Assembly (NCBI RefSeq): GCF_018596315.1
Contig: NZ_JAHEAG010000005.1
Location: 1-64,000 of the forward strand
DNA: 64,000 nt
Reading direction: 5' to 3'
Source: Bradyrhizobium sp. SRL28
Lineage (GTDB): Bacteria > Pseudomonadota > Alphaproteobacteria > Rhizobiales > Xanthobacteraceae
The notes beneath the pieces are model-generated. The model saw nothing but the letters and a program-made list of their open reading frames with translations, was not told where the DNA came from and ran no database searches. A program made the position numbers and the translations under genes. This document shows positions 63,392 to 64,000 of the stretch, piece by piece (within the stretch, counting starts at the first letter, position 1; every line of letters starts with the position of its first letter).

Positions 63392-64000
63392 GCCTGCGCC
63401 TCGCGCCGCTCGAAGGTCATGGCCTGCAGCACTTCGGCGAACGCGCCCTTGCGGTCGCTCAGGCTTGCCATGGTCAGCCCGGCGCCATTGGCTCCGGCAC
63501 GCGTGCGCGAGCGGATCAAAATCCAGTCGCCCTCCGGCGGGCGGAAGAAATACAGGCTGATCTCGGGATTGATGAAGGTCCATTCGCGCATGTCGACGAT
63601 CTGGCCGACGCCGCTGGCAAAATCCGCCGCCTGCACCGCTTGCAACAGCGGCGTGTTGGCCTCGCCCTCGACCATCGGCACGTCGAGCCGCATCCACGCC
63701 GCCGCGGGACCCGGCTTCTCCAGCGCGCCCTCGATCAACCGCACCGATACGTTCTGGAAATAGCGGCTCCACTTTTGTGCGAAGGCCGGTGGTGGTGAGC
63801 CTGTTTCCGGCGCGGCATCGCTGTCGGTGGCTTTCGAAAAGGGATCGGCCGGGGATTCGCCGCCTTGCGCGGTCAGCAGCGCCGTGCAGCGGCCGATCTC
63901 GACGTCGCCGTCCGTGAGGCGCACCTGTATGGTCTTGGCCTTGCGGCCGTCGCGCAGCATCTCGGTTTCAACGCCAAAGGCGCGCAACCCGGCCGGCCGC
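63379..64000 (-). CDS. Acyl-CoA thioesterase family protein (5' end outside window)
   Basis: About 207 residues visible of a gene that starts beyond the right edge, since the frame stays open through base 64000. The double-hotdog thioesterase pattern is seen in GLRAFGVETEMLRDGRKAKT, IQVRLTDGDVEIGRCTALLT, and the second repeat EWTFINPEISLYFFRPPEGD with SRTRAGANGAGLTMASLSDR. TesB-like proteins of this form hydrolyse acyl-CoA; the substrate is unknown. It converges with XRE copy 2. Confidence 0.78.
   Translation of the reverse strand, partial: RPAGLRAFGVETEMLRDGRKAKTIQVRLTDGDVEIGRCTALLTAQGGESPADPFSKATDSDAAPETGSPPPAFAQKWSRYFQNVSVRLIEGALEKPGPAAAWMRLDVPMVEGEANTPLLQAVQAADFASGVGQIVDMREWTFINPEISLYFFRPPEGDWILIRSRTRAGANGAGLTMASLSDRKGAFAEVLQAMTFERREAQAQAS

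Overview
The window reads as chromosomal DNA of a Bradyrhizobium-type alphaproteobacterium (order Hyphomicrobiales). The reasons are high GC with strong GC3 bias, FlaF and FliX flagellar regulators, the cell-cycle kinase CckA next to flhB, CtrA-type boxes (TTAA-N7-TTAA), many secreted proteins of DUF3551 type, and intergenic palindromes of the kinds common in Bradyrhizobium. This assignment is inference from gene content; no database search was possible.

Layout. Bases 1-4467 hold the end of a flagellin gene, flaF, an unknown gene, then leftward flaG-like, flgN-like, flgJ (rod-binding domain only) and flgI, with fliX diverging. Bases 4480-15540 are an accessory block between flgI/fliX and flgH: an HxlR regulator with its divergent oxidoreductase, dksA, a hydratase, a DehI-like protein, small secreted and membrane proteins, a PRC-barrel protein and a tripartite tricarboxylate transporter (substrate-binding protein plus TctB and TctA). 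The transporter is flanked by two DUF3551 genes, and a copy of the flgH 3' end lies at about 10.8 kb. Bases 15600-22339 return to flagellar genes: flgF-flgG-flgA-flgH leftward and fliL-fliM-(PflI-like)-motE rightward. A 1266-residue periplasmic TPR protein follows, preceded by a CtrA-type box. Bases 27.3-33.4 kb are mixed small genes, an FAD oxidase, a CusF-like protein and a diguanylate cyclase. Bases 33.5-42.0 kb carry the export-apparatus and proximal-rod genes fliP, fliO, flgB, flgC, fliE, fliQ, fliR and flhB, and then cckA. From 42.3 kb to the end is housekeeping and accessory material: a Tim44-domain protein, a lectin-like protein, a double DUF3606 protein with a lysine-rich tail, GST, a frameshifted GFA gene, a ParD/ParE-type toxin-antitoxin pair, class I fumarase, a carotenoid oxygenase/TetR locus, a SET-domain protein, an Rrf2 regulator with a globin, and two XRE/MmyB-like regulators.

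How it works together. The flagellar genes look like the Caulobacter-type polar/subpolar flagellum controlled by CckA-ChpT-CtrA. The kinase gene sits beside the export genes, and good CtrA-type boxes lie before flgB, fliX and the large TPR gene. Two self-contained regulatory modules stand out. One is a TetR regulator with a duplicated promoter carrying two operators in each copy, in front of a carotenoid oxygenase gene and a membrane-protein operon. The other is an Rrf2 repressor gene divergent from a truncated-globin gene, with a perfect 27-bp palindrome between them that resembles an NsrR site. Two proteins with lysine-rich, histone-like tails (a SET-domain protein with seven pentapeptide repeats and a double-DUF3606 protein) are the most unusual coding sequences.
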